From assembly GCF_016741935.1 (NCBI RefSeq), contig NZ_JAERRG010000004.1, forward strand, positions 124,001-188,000: a stretch of DNA of 64,000 bases. The letters are read 5' to 3'. Origin of the DNA: Streptomyces endocoffeicus. Its GTDB lineage: Bacteria; Actinomycetota; Actinomycetes; Streptomycetales; Streptomycetaceae. The notes beneath the pieces were generated by a model that saw only the letters and a list, made by a program, of their open reading frames with translations, was not told the origin of the DNA and did not search any database. Position numbers and translations under genes: made by a program. Below, piece by piece: positions 54,031-64,000 of this stretch. Within the stretch, counting starts at the first letter, position 1, and each line of letters starts with the position of its first letter.

Positions 54031-54400
54031 ACGCGGCGGAGCCGCATGTCGACACAGCCGCGGCGGAGCCGCACATCGACACGGCCCCGCGCCCCTTCGG
54101 GGCGCGGCCGAACCGCACCGGACTTCGGCGAGGCCGCTCAGGAGTGTCCGGCGGGCCTTGGCGCCTGCGGCGGGCTGTTCCCCTCCCCGCCCCTTCCCAC
54201 AACTGGGGCTCCGCCCCAGACCCCGCTCCTCAAACGCCGGAGGGGCTGGAAGGCGGGACCTCGCCCCAGACCCCGCTCCTCAATCTCCCCCAGCTACCGC
54301 TGGGAGGTGCCCCCTGGAGGGGCTGGACGGCGGGACCTCGCCCCAGACCCCGGGGTCCAGGGGCGGAAGCCCCTGCCACGCGGCGGAGCCGCATATCGAC
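54031..54400. repeat. Interspersed short intergenic repeats
   Basis: Three copies of GCGGCGGAGCCGCA followed by a variable dinucleotide and TCGAC end at 54053, 54080 and 54400. A second unit, CCCCAGACCCCGCTCCTCAA, occurs at 54214-54233 and 54264-54283, 50 bases apart, with a partial copy near 54341. CGCCGGAGGGGCTGGA (from 54235) is a string I associate with intergenic elements scattered through Streptomyces genomes. Confidence 0.7.
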
Positions 54401-54463
54401 GCCGCGGGAAGGGGCGGGGAGGGGAGGGGAACGAAGCCGCCGGGCACCCGTAGGAGCGCATAC

Positions 54464-54503
54464 GACGGCGGCGGGACGCGCTCTCGCGCGACCCGCCGCC
54501 GTC
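54464..54503 (-). terminator. Terminator after gatB
   Basis: Perfect 12-bp outer stem (54464-54475, 54492-54503) with further inner pairing, 25 bases beyond the gatB stop. Confidence 0.85.
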
Positions 54504-54527
54504 ACACAGGGACGTACGCCTAGCCGG

Positions 54528-56033
54528 TCAGCCCTCGACGCCCAGCTTCTCCAGGATCAGCTCGCGCACCCGCGCCGCGTCCGCCTGGCCTCGCGTGGCC
54601 TTCATGACCGCGCCGACCAGCGCACCCGCCGCCGCGACCTTGCCGCCGCGGATCTTGTCGGCGATGGCCGCGTTGGCCGCGATCGCCTCGTCCACGGCGG
54701 TGCCCAGCGCACCCTCGTCCGAGACGACCTTCAGCCCGCGCTCGGTGACGACCTGGTCCGGGTCGCCCTCGCCCGCGAGGACGCCCTCGATGGTCTGGCG
54801 GGCCAGCTTGTCGTTGAGCGAACCCTCCTTGACCAGCGCGCACACCCGGGCGACCTGCGCCGGGGTGATCGGCAGCGCGGTGAGCTCCACGCCGTCCTCG
54901 TTGGCACGGCGGGCCAGCTCGCCCATCCACCACTTACGGGCCTGGTCGGCCGGGGCGCCCTCGTCCATCGTGGCCGTGATCAGGTCGATCGCGCCCGCGT
55001 TGAGCACCGACTGCATCTCGTGCCGGGACAGGCCCCAGTCCTCGCGCAGCCGGTTGCGGCGCACCCGCGGCAGCTCCGGAAGCCCGCCGCGCAGCTCCTC
55101 CACCCATGTCCGGGCCGGGGCGACCGGCACCAGATCGGGCTCGGGGAAGTAGCGGTAGTCCTCGGCCTCCTCCTTGACCCGGCCGGAGGTCGTGGAGCCG
55201 TCCTCCTCGTGGAAGTGGCGGGTCTCCTGGATGATCGTGCCGCCGTCGTTCAGCACCGCGGCATGGCGCTGGACCTCGAAGCGGACCGCGCGCTCGACCG
55301 ACCGCAGCGAGTTGACGTTCTTGGTCTCGGAGCGGGTGCCGAACTTCTCGACGCCCTGCGGGCGCAGCGACAGGTTCACATCGCAGCGCATCTGGCCCAT
55401 CTCCATGCGCGCCTCGGAGACCCCGAGCGCCTTGATGAGCTCACGCAGCTCGGTCACATACGCCTTGGCGACCTCCGGGGCCTTCTCCCCGGCGCCGACG
55501 ATCGGCTTGGTGACGATCTCGATCAGCGGGATCCCGGCCCGGTTGTAGTCCAGGAGGGAGTGCTGGGCGCCGTGGATGCGGCCGGTCGCGCCACCCACAT
55601 GGGTGGACTTGCCGGTGTCCTCCTCCATATGGGCGCGCTCGATCTCGACGCGGAAGACCTCACCGTCGACGTCGACGTCCAGATAGCCGTTGAAGGCGAT
55701 CGGCTCGTCGTACTGCGACGTCTGGAAGTTCTTCGGCATGTCCGGATAGAAGTAGTTCTTCCGGGCGAAGCGGCACCATTCGGCGATCTCGCAGTTGAGC
55801 GCGAGTCCGATCTTGATGGCGGACTCGACGCCGGTGGCGTTGACCACCGGGAGCGAGCCGGGCAGGCCGAGGCAGGTGGGGCAGGTCTGCGTATTGGGCT
55901 CGGCGCCCAGCGCCGTGGAGCACCCGCAGAACATCTTGGTCTTGGTGCCGAGCTCGACGTGCACCTCGAGCCCCATCACGGGGTCATAGGTGGCGAGGGC
56001 GTCCTCGTACGACACCAGTTCAGTGACGGTCAC
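54528..56033 (-). CDS. gatB: Aspartyl/glutamyl-tRNA amidotransferase subunit B
   Basis: 501-aa tRNA-binding and kinase subunit of GatCAB. Motifs: [20 protein letters not shown], the zinc-binding [45 protein letters not shown], and the C-terminal YqeY/tail domain ([21 protein letters not shown]). GatB phosphorylates Glu-tRNA-Gln and presents it for amidation. It is last in the operon gatC-gatA-small ORF-gatB. Confidence 0.97.
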   Translation of the reverse strand: MTVTELVSYEDALATYDPVMGLEVHVELGTKTKMFCGCSTALGAEPNTQTCPTCLGLPGSLPVVNATGVESAIKIGLALNCEIAEWCRFARKNYFYPDMPKNFQTSQYDEPIAFNGYLDVDVDGEVFRVEIERAHMEEDTGKSTHVGGATGRIHGAQHSLLDYNRAGIPLIEIVTKPIVGAGEKAPEVAKAYVTELRELIKALGVSEARMEMGQMRCDVNLSLRPQGVEKFGTRSETKNVNSLRSVERAVRFEVQRHAAVLNDGGTIIQETRHFHEEDGSTTSGRVKEEAEDYRYFPEPDLVPVAPARTWVEELRGGLPELPRVRRNRLREDWGLSRHEMQSVLNAGAIDLITATMDEGAPADQARKWWMGELARRANEDGVELTALPITPAQVARVCALVKEGSLNDKLARQTIEGVLAGEGDPDQVVTERGLKVVSDEGALGTAVDEAIAANAAIADKIRGGKVAAAGALVGAVMKATRGQADAARVRELILEKLGVEG

Positions 56034-56048
56034 GGAAAAACTAACCTC

Positions 56049-56288
56049 TCAGTCCGCGAGGACGTCGTCGTCGCCCATGCGCTTGAGCTCGCGGATGAGC
56101 AGGGCGACGCCGGTGACGATGGCGGCGGCCGAGACCACCGCGTCGGCCAGCTGCAGCCTGTCGTTCTCGAATCGGGCCTTCTTGACCTGCTTCGCCACAC
56201 TGACCGCGCCGAACAGCGAGGTCGCGATGGACAGGTAGGTGCCGGGCCTGGACTTCTTGAAGCCCTTCGCCTTCTTGATCGCACTCAT
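56049..56288 (-). CDS. Small membrane protein between gatA and gatB
   Basis: 79 aa. [20 protein letters not shown] is basic, followed by two hydrophobic stretches ([16 protein letters not shown] and [18 protein letters not shown]) separated by a charged segment, ending [13 protein letters not shown]. Start ATG 56288 overlaps the gatA stop by ATGA, so translation is coupled. 15 bases separate it from gatB. The function is unknown; the placement inside gatCAB is the notable point. A longer frame from 56324 overlaps gatA coding and is rejected. Confidence 0.85.
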   Translation of the reverse strand: MSAIKKAKGFKKSRPGTYLSIATSLFGAVSVAKQVKKARFENDRLQLADAVVSAAAIVTGVALLIRELKRMGDDDVLAD

Positions 56289-57787
56289 AGGGACGGTGCC
56301 TCCTCGATCAGCGGGTGGCCCCACTTGTCGATGAGCACGGCCTCGACCGCGGCACCGACCTTGTAGAGCCGGTCGTCGGCCATGGCGGGGGCGATGATCT
56401 GCAGTCCGACCGGCAGACCGTCCTCCGGTGCCAGACCGCAGGGCAGTGACATGGCCGCGTTCCCCGCGAGGTTGGTGGGAATCGTGCAGAGGTCGGCCAG
56501 ATACATCGCCATCGGGTCATCGGCGCGCTCGCCGATCGGGAAGGCGGTGGTCGGGGTGGTCGGCGAGATCAGCACGTCGACCCGCTCGAACGCCTTCTCG
56601 AAGTCGCGCTTGATCAGCGTGCGGACCTTCTGCGCGGAGCCGTAGTACGCGTCGTAGTAGCCGGAGCTGAGCGCGTAGGTGCCGAGCATGATCCGGCGCT
56701 TGACCTCCGCGCCGAAGCCCTCCGCACGGGTGAGCGCGGTGACGTCCTCGGCGGACTTGGTGCCGTCGTCGCCCACCCGCAGGCCGTAGCGCATGGCGTC
56801 GAAGCGGGCCAGGTTGGACGAGCACTCGGACGGCGCGATCAGGTAGTACGCGGCCAGCGCCTTGTCGAAGGACGGGCAGGAGATCTCCTCGATCTCGGCG
56901 CCCAGCTCCCGCAGCAGCTCCACCGACTCGTTGAAGCGCTGCATGACGCCGGCCTGGTAGCCCTCGCCCGCGAACTCCTTGACGACGCCGATCCGCATGC
57001 CCCGCACGCTTCCGTTGCGGGCGGCCTCGACGACGGCCGGGACCGGCTCGTCGATGGAGGTCGAGTCCATCGGGTCGTGTCCGGCGATGACCTCGTGCAG
57101 CAGCGCCGCGTCCAGCACGGTGCGGGCGCAGGGGCCGCCCTGGTCGAGCGAGGACGAGAACGCCACCATGCCGTAGCGGGAGACCCCGCCGTACGTCGGC
57201 TTGACCCCGACCGTGCCGGTGACGGCGGCCGGCTGGCGGATCGAGCCGCCGGTGTCGGTGCCGATGGCGAGCGGGGCCTGGAAGGAGGCCAGCGAGGCGG
57301 AGGAGCCGCCGCCGGAGCCGCCGGGGACCCGGGTGAGGTCCCAGGGGTTGCCGGTGTGGCCGAAGGCGCTGTTCTCGGTCGAGGACCCCATGGCGAACTC
57401 GTCCATGTTGGTCTTGCCGAGGACGATCACGTCCGCGTCCCGCAGCCGCTGGGTGACGGTCGCGTCGTACGGCGGGATCCACCCGTCGAGGATCTTGGAA
57501 CCGACCGTGGTCGGGATCCCCTTGGTGGTGAAGATGTCCTTGAGCGCGAGCGGAACACCGGCCAGCGGGCCCAGCTCCTCGCCGCGCTCCCGCTTCGCGT
57601 CGACGGCGCGCGCCTGGGCGAGCGCCCCCTCGCGGTCCACGTGCAGGAAGGCGTGCACCTTCTCGTCGACGGCCTCGATACGGGCCAGGTGCGCCTCGGT
57701 CACCTCGACGGCGGTGACCGCGCCGGAGGCGATCCTGGCGGCGATCTCGGCCGCGGTGAGCCTGGTCAGGTCGGTCACGGTGGTCAC
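56285..57787 (-). CDS. gatA: Aspartyl/glutamyl-tRNA amidotransferase subunit A
   Basis: 500-aa amidase subunit that releases ammonia from glutamine. The Ser-cisSer-Lys triad is visible: Lys in [11 protein letters not shown], the Ser-rich loop [15 protein letters not shown] and the cis-Ser/nucleophile motif [17 protein letters not shown] 57787 overlaps the gatC stop (GTGA), implying coupled synthesis. Confidence 0.97.
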   Translation of the reverse strand: MTTVTDLTRLTAAEIAARIASGAVTAVEVTEAHLARIEAVDEKVHAFLHVDREGALAQARAVDAKRERGEELGPLAGVPLALKDIFTTKGIPTTVGSKILDGWIPPYDATVTQRLRDADVIVLGKTNMDEFAMGSSTENSAFGHTGNPWDLTRVPGGSGGGSSASLASFQAPLAIGTDTGGSIRQPAAVTGTVGVKPTYGGVSRYGMVAFSSSLDQGGPCARTVLDAALLHEVIAGHDPMDSTSIDEPVPAVVEAARNGSVRGMRIGVVKEFAGEGYQAGVMQRFNESVELLRELGAEIEEISCPSFDKALAAYYLIAPSECSSNLARFDAMRYGLRVGDDGTKSAEDVTALTRAEGFGAEVKRRIMLGTYALSSGYYDAYYGSAQKVRTLIKRDFEKAFERVDVLISPTTPTTAFPIGERADDPMAMYLADLCTIPTNLAGNAAMSLPCGLAPEDGLPVGLQIIAPAMADDRLYKVGAAVEAVLIDKWGHPLIEEAPSL

Positions 57788-58080
57788 TCCTCCCCCAGGA
57801 TCTGCGGCACCTTGAAACGCTGCTGCTCCTGGGCCGGGGCGCAGGCCAGCGCCTGCTGCGGGGTCAGGGACGGACGGACCTCGTCCGGGCGCATGACGTT
57901 GGTCAGCGGCAGCGGGTGAGAGGTCGGCGGAACGTCTTGGTCGGCGACCTCGGAGACGCGGGCGACCGCGCCGATGATGTCGTCGAGCTGTCCGGCGAAG
58001 TGGTCTAGCTCTTCGGCCTTCAGCTCCAGACGCGCCAGCCGGGCGAGGTGGGCGACCTCCTCGCGCGTGATGCCAGGCAT
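57784..58080 (-). CDS. gatC: Aspartyl/glutamyl-tRNA amidotransferase subunit C
   Basis: 98-aa chaperone-like subunit. [39 protein letters not shown] and the C-terminal VPQILGEE are typical. ATG 58080 has GAGG 8 bases upstream. The leader has TAGGAT on the minus strand near 58123-58128 as a possible -10. First gene of the operon. Confidence 0.96.
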   Translation of the reverse strand: MPGITREEVAHLARLARLELKAEELDHFAGQLDDIIGAVARVSEVADQDVPPTSHPLPLTNVMRPDEVRPSLTPQQALACAPAQEQQRFKVPQILGEE

Positions 58081-58213
58081 GCAGCGATCCTCAGGGTGTG
58101 TGTGGAGTGTTTCGGCCCCAATCCTATGGCTCCCGCCGCACCCCGCGCGAAAGGCTTTGGCGCACCAGCGGTGTGCCCCCTGAGGTCTCATCGCCGGGTG
58201 CGGCCCGGTGGCC

Positions 58214-58260
58214 CGGTTGTGCCCACCCGTTCCGCCCCGCGGAACGATTGCCCACAACCG
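58214..58260 (-). terminator. Terminator after the GGDEF-EAL gene
   Basis: Outer 8-bp stem CGGTTGTG (58214-58221) with 58253-58260 and inner 7-bp stem (58228-58234, 58240-58246), immediately past the stop of the leftward gene. Confidence 0.75.
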
Positions 58261-58261
58261 C

Positions 58262-60370
58262 CTACGTCACCGGCTGATCCGCGTCCTCGTCCGCAGGAGT
58301 GGCTTCCTTACTCGACGGCTCCGCCGTCTCGCGGTGCCAGCCGCCCTCACCCCGCGCCCGCAGCCACGCCGTCATCTCGTCCGGCGGCATCGCCGCGGCC
58401 ACCAGCCAGCCCTGGACCGCGTCGCAGCCCAGATCCCGCAGCCGCTCCCAGGTCTCGTCGTCCTCGACGCCCTCCGCGACCACGAGCAGGCCCAGCGAGT
58501 GGGCGAGGTCGACCGTACAGCGGACGATCTCCGCGTCCTCGTTGTCCACGGCCAGCCGGGCCACGAAGGAGCGGTCGATCTTGAGCTCGCTCACCGGCAG
58601 CCGCCGCAGATGGACCAGCGACGAATACCCCGTCCCGAAGTCGTCGAGCGACATCTTCACCCCGTGCCCGGTGAGCCCGGCCAGGGTATCGGCGGCCCGC
58701 TGCGGGTCCTCCAGCAGGACGTGCTCGGTTATCTCCAGCTGCAGGGCGCCCGCCGGGACCCCGTGCCGGGCCAGCCGCCCGGCGACCGCGCCCGCGAAGC
58801 CGGGGGTGTGGACATCGCGCGGCGAGACGTTGACGGCGACGGGCACCTCGAGGCCGTCGGCGCGCCACCGCGCGACCTGGCCCAGGGCCGTCTCCAGGAC
58901 GTACTCGGTCAGCCGGGGCATCAGCCCCGAGCTCTCGGCCATGGAGATGAACTCGTCCGGCGGCACCCTCCCCCGGTCCGGGTGCACCCAGCGCACCAGG
59001 GCCTCCAGGCCCGCCACATGCCCGTCGAAGCCGACCTTGGGCTGGTAGTGCAGCTCGACGTCGCCCGCGTCCAGGGCGCGCCGCAGATCGCCGAGCAGAC
59101 CGAGCCGGTCGGGGGTGTTGCCGTCCCGCCGCGCCTCGTACAGCTCGACTCCGCTGCGGTCCCGCTTGGCCTGGTACATCGCGACATCGGCGCGGCGCAG
59201 CAGCCCCTCGGCGTCCAGGGCGTGGTCGGGGTAGACGGCGACGCCCGCGCTGGCCTCGAGTACCAGCGTCAGCCCGTCCAGGTCGAGCGGGGAGCCGAGG
59301 TCGCCGACGAGGACGCGGGCGCTGCGCTGAGCGCTGGTGAGCGAGTCGGTGGTGGGCAGCAGCACCGCGAACTCGTCGCCGCCGAGCCGGGCCACCTCCG
59401 CCCCGCGCGGCAGGGCGACCCGCAGCCGCTCGGCGATCTGGAGCAGCAGCCGGTCACCGGCCAGATGGCCCAGGGTGTCGTTGACCGAACGGAAGCGGTC
59501 GAGGTCCAGCAGCACCAGCGCGGTCCGGGTGCCGGCCCGCTCGGCCTCGTCCAGCGCGGTCCAGGTGCGCTCCAGCAGCCACTGGCGGTTGGGCAGCCCG
59601 GTGAGCGGGTCGCGCAGCTGCTCCTCGGCGCGGACCCGGGCGATCCACAGCGTGGAGTCCAGGGCGATCAGCGGCACGGCGAACAGCGGGAGCAGCAGCG
59701 GGGTGTCCCCGGCGACGACCACGATGAGCGGGGCGATGCCGAGGAGCGCGATGCCGACGAGGGCCTGCCGGAAGAGGGCGGTGCGGGCGACGGTGGGCAG
59801 TCCGGCGCCGGGCGGGGCGAGGAAGCACCACAGCAGGGCGCGGGTCACCGCGAGATAGACGAAGGCGGCCAGGGCCGTCTGGGGGATGGCGGACACCTGC
59901 CAGGTGTCGGTGCGCCAGGGGTGTTCGACGGAGGGGGTGGTGCCGAAGGCGGCGAGGGTGAGGGCGGCCGCGCCCACGCCGAGGATGTCGACCGCGCCGT
60001 GCAGGGCGGCCTGCCGCCATCGGTGCCGGCGGGCGGCGCCGACCAGGACGACCACGGCGAGGCTGACCAGCACGGCCGGAATCCAGCCGTAGAGCAGCAG
60101 CGCCGCCAGGGTTAACGCGGCCCCGGAGCCGGTGCCGCCCCACCAGCGGTCACGGCCGAGGGCGACCAGATGGCCGACGATGATTCCGGTGAGCACGGCG
60201 AGCGACCAGCCCACGGTTCCGTCGGGAAAGAGCGCATTGCCCGCGTCGAGCACTCGGAACACTCCGATACCGAGTGCGAAAGCCGCCATGGCGACCGCGG
60301 CGGCCGGCAGCGCGGGCAGCACCGCCCGGCGCAGCCGCGACGCCGGGGCGGCGCTTTCGGTCGGTTTCAT
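58262..60370 (-). CDS. rmdB: Membrane GGDEF-EAL c-di-GMP protein (RmdB-like)
   Basis: 702-aa protein with hydrophobic N-terminal segments (about 20-215), a GGDEF domain ([12 protein letters not shown] near 328) and a complete EAL domain: LEALVRW near 453, [29 protein letters not shown] and AEGVED. All EAL catalytic and metal residues are visible, so c-di-GMP hydrolysis is expected; the GGDEF signature is also intact, but the I-site position reads RGAE. ATG 60370 with GAGGGA upstream was chosen; the frame upstream to 60607 looks non-coding. I recall the S. coelicolor gene next to ligA (SCO5495) as the phosphodiesterase RmdB, affecting development. Confidence 0.92.
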   Translation of the reverse strand: MKPTESAAPASRLRRAVLPALPAAAVAMAAFALGIGVFRVLDAGNALFPDGTVGWSLAVLTGIIVGHLVALGRDRWWGGTGSGAALTLAALLLYGWIPAVLVSLAVVVLVGAARRHRWRQAALHGAVDILGVGAAALTLAAFGTTPSVEHPWRTDTWQVSAIPQTALAAFVYLAVTRALLWCFLAPPGAGLPTVARTALFRQALVGIALLGIAPLIVVVAGDTPLLLPLFAVPLIALDSTLWIARVRAEEQLRDPLTGLPNRQWLLERTWTALDEAERAGTRTALVLLDLDRFRSVNDTLGHLAGDRLLLQIAERLRVALPRGAEVARLGGDEFAVLLPTTDSLTSAQRSARVLVGDLGSPLDLDGLTLVLEASAGVAVYPDHALDAEGLLRRADVAMYQAKRDRSGVELYEARRDGNTPDRLGLLGDLRRALDAGDVELHYQPKVGFDGHVAGLEALVRWVHPDRGRVPPDEFISMAESSGLMPRLTEYVLETALGQVARWRADGLEVPVAVNVSPRDVHTPGFAGAVAGRLARHGVPAGALQLEITEHVLLEDPQRAADTLAGLTGHGVKMSLDDFGTGYSSLVHLRRLPVSELKIDRSFVARLAVDNEDAEIVRCTVDLAHSLGLLVVAEGVEDDETWERLRDLGCDAVQGWLVAAAMPPDEMTAWLRARGEGGWHRETAEPSSKEATPADEDADQPVT

Positions 60371-60684
60371 ACCCGTCCCTCTCACAGCCGGCGGTGCCAG
60401 CGCCACGGCGGGCGCACACCTCAACAGTAGGCGGCAGAAGGGGAAGACGGGCAGCGATCGGCGACGGTTCCCCGAATGCCGCCCGACGATCCATGACCTT
60501 CTGCTATGCGCTGTAAGGGTGATGCCCGCCGACTGCACCCGGGAAGTGCTCCCAGTCGTAATCCGGCCAGGTTTGGACCCATTGAGCGGACAAGATGGCC
60601 GGAGCACTGCGCCGGATGGGTGGAGCGGCTACTCCAGTGGCTACCCAGTGGCTACTCCAACCGCCGCTCCACCGGCCGTCCGTG
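60371..60684. other. Leader of the rmdB-like gene and 3' flank of ligA
   Basis: 314 bases without a gene. A TACTGT box on the minus strand near 60428 could be the -10 of the GGDEF-EAL gene. Near 60625-60660 the string AGTGGCTAC is directly repeated. No clear terminator for ligA was found. Confidence 0.4.
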
Positions 60685-62961
<2,277 letters not shown>

Positions 62962-63978
62962 TTACTCAGGGTTGTCCGCGAGCGATCTCGCCGCCCGGAC
63001 GCAATGGGCCAGCGCGGCGCGGGCGTACCCGGGCGAGGCGCCCGCGAGCCCGCACGACGGGGTGATCACCACCGACTCCGCGAGAGTCGCCGGTGCCAGC
63101 CCCAGCCTGCGCCACAGCGTCCTGACACCCCTGACGCTACCGGCAGGGTCCGACAATGGGGTGTCGGTGCCGGGTACCGCGCCGATGAGGAGCGCCGTAC
63201 CGCCTTCCACGGCTTCTCCGATCGCTTCCTCCTCACCCTCCGTGAGCAGCGACAGATCGAAGGAGATCCCCGCGACGCCCGCGCGCCGCAGCAGCCCGAA
63301 CGGCACGGCCGGCGCGCACGAGTGCACCACCACCGGCCCGTCGGCCGCCTCCACCAGGGTCCGCAGCGCGCCCTCGACCACGCCCCGGTCCACGGCCCCG
63401 TGGGTGCGGTAGCCGCTCGCCGTACGGACGCTCCCGCGCAGCACCGACGTCAGCGACGGCTCGTCGAGCTGGAGCACCACCTCGGCGCCCGGCACCCGGC
63501 GGCGCACCTCCGCCAGATGGGCGCGCACGCCCTCGGCGAGCGAGGCCGTGAGGTCCCGGCAGGCGCCCGGGTCGCTCAGCGCGGCCTCGCCGCCGCGCAG
63601 TTCGAGGGAGGCGGCCAGGGTCCAGGGCCCGACGGCCGACACCTTGAGCGCGCCCCGATGCCCCTGGGTGAACTCCTCCAGCGCGTCCAGGTCCTCGCCC
63701 AGCCAGGAGCGGGCCCGCCGGGTGTCCCGGCCCGGCCGGTCACTGATCCGCCAGCCGCTGGGCTCGACATGCGCGTACAGCTCGATCAGCATTCCGGCGG
63801 TGCGCCCGATCATGTCCGCGCCGGGCCCGCGCGCGGGCAGCTCCGGAAGGTACGGCAGTGCCTCCAGCGAGCCGGTGACGGTCTTCGCGGCCTCCCGCGC
63901 GTCGCCGCCCGGCATCGATCCGACGCCGCTTGCCGCTCCGCGGGGCCATGGGTGGTGGGTTGTGGTCTTCTCGCTCAC
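62962..63978 (-). CDS. MetE C-terminal-like methionine synthase-family protein
   Basis: 338-aa single-barrel protein of the cobalamin-independent methionine synthase (URO-D/CIMS) superfamily. Seen: SGVGSMPGGDAREA at the N-terminus, VVLQLDEPSLTSVL, the zinc-ligand VVVHSCAP (His and Cys) and the C-terminal VVITPSCGLAG (third Cys). The N-terminal half of MetE is absent, so it cannot be assumed to use folate in the MetE manner. GTG 63978 lies 7 bases after TACCCT (63986-63991 on the minus strand) with no ribosome binding site, suggesting a leaderless mRNA. It is 15 bases upstream of ligA and probably co-transcribed. Confidence 0.88.
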   Translation of the reverse strand: MSEKTTTHHPWPRGAASGVGSMPGGDAREAAKTVTGSLEALPYLPELPARGPGADMIGRTAGMLIELYAHVEPSGWRISDRPGRDTRRARSWLGEDLDALEEFTQGHRGALKVSAVGPWTLAASLELRGGEAALSDPGACRDLTASLAEGVRAHLAEVRRRVPGAEVVLQLDEPSLTSVLRGSVRTASGYRTHGAVDRGVVEGALRTLVEAADGPVVVHSCAPAVPFGLLRRAGVAGISFDLSLLTEGEEEAIGEAVEGGTALLIGAVPGTDTPLSDPAGSVRGVRTLWRRLGLAPATLAESVVITPSCGLAGASPGYARAALAHCVRAARSLADNPE

Positions 63979-63985
63979 CAGCGAA

Positions 63986-63991
63986 AGGGTA
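63986..63991 (-). promoter_or_regulatory. -10 box directly before a leaderless gene
   Basis: TACCCT on the minus strand, 7 bases before GTG 63978 with no intervening ribosome binding site. The window edge cuts off the -35 region. Confidence 0.4.
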
Positions 63992-64000
63992 AGCGGTCCG

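Larger units (their letters stand above)
53964..54527. other. Repeat-rich intergenic region
   Basis: 560 bases between the M81 gene and the end of gatB. No gene supported. It holds dispersed short repeats (separate entry), several hairpins and the gatB terminator. Open frames crossing it have low-complexity Pro/Arg translations and no ribosome binding sites. Confidence 0.6.

Overview
The window is very GC-rich, with strong G/C bias at third codon positions, GTG and TTG starts, GGAGG-type ribosome binding sites and few T-tracts. These traits and the gene order indicate the core chromosome of a Streptomyces species. From memory, the order (gltX, two tandem conservons, accB-accE, cimA, ilvE, leuB, pruA-putA, serA, ilvBNC, a GGDEF/EAL gene, gatCAB, a second GGDEF/EAL gene, ligA) matches the SCO5547-SCO5493 stretch of S. 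coelicolor, read in reverse. No tRNA, rRNA, CRISPR array, insertion sequence or prophage was seen.

Layout. 1-1.8 kb: 5' end of gltX coupled to a fumarylacetoacetate-hydrolase-family gene, plus a small hypothetical gene. 2.3-12.8 kb: two tandem four-gene conservons (cvnA sensor-kinase-like protein, cvnB roadblock protein, cvnC DUF742 protein, cvnD small GTPase-like protein). The two cvnB copies share a 356-bp stretch with no differences, inside otherwise diverged operons. 12.9-19.5 kb: acyl-CoA carboxylase epsilon and beta subunits, then cimA, ilvE and leuB for branched-chain amino acids; cimA is preceded by an attenuator-like terminator. 19.6-25.9 kb: a Tat-exported phosphoesterase, a 40-aa protein, and proline catabolism (putA-pruA) divergent from a PucR-type regulator. 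25.9-33.2 kb: accessory block with three TetR regulators, two 14-helix MFS exporters, a secreted GH6 cellulase-like enzyme and a thioredoxin-fold redox protein. Each TetR gene has a visible operator; one is an array of seven 13-bp repeats.

33.3-39 kb: serA and the ilvBNC operon with the MRTRILVLGQRVG leader peptide and attenuator. 39-46 kb: a membrane PAS-GGDEF-EAL protein with a degenerate EAL domain, a 2-hydroxyacid dehydrogenase, an aldo/keto reductase, a sugar-dehydrogenase lipoprotein and a small DUF6191-like protein. 46-54.5 kb: a large ATPase-LuxR regulator carrying a 15-bp minisatellite, a small protein, an MMPL transporter, an M81 metallopeptidase and a repeat-rich intergenic stretch. 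54.5-64 kb: gatC-gatA-small membrane protein-gatB as a coupled operon, a GGDEF-EAL protein with intact EAL motifs (RmdB type), ligA and a MetE-C-terminal-like gene.

Together the genes cover branched-chain amino acid and serine synthesis, propionyl/acetyl-CoA carboxylation, proline use, tRNA charging by transamidation, DNA ligation, two c-di-GMP proteins and a membrane-associated G-protein-like signalling module. The most unusual sequence signals are the homogenised cvnB pair, the heptameric 13-bp operator array, the proposed cimA attenuator and the coding minisatellite in the LuxR gene. Functions are assigned by reading motifs; no database search was possible.
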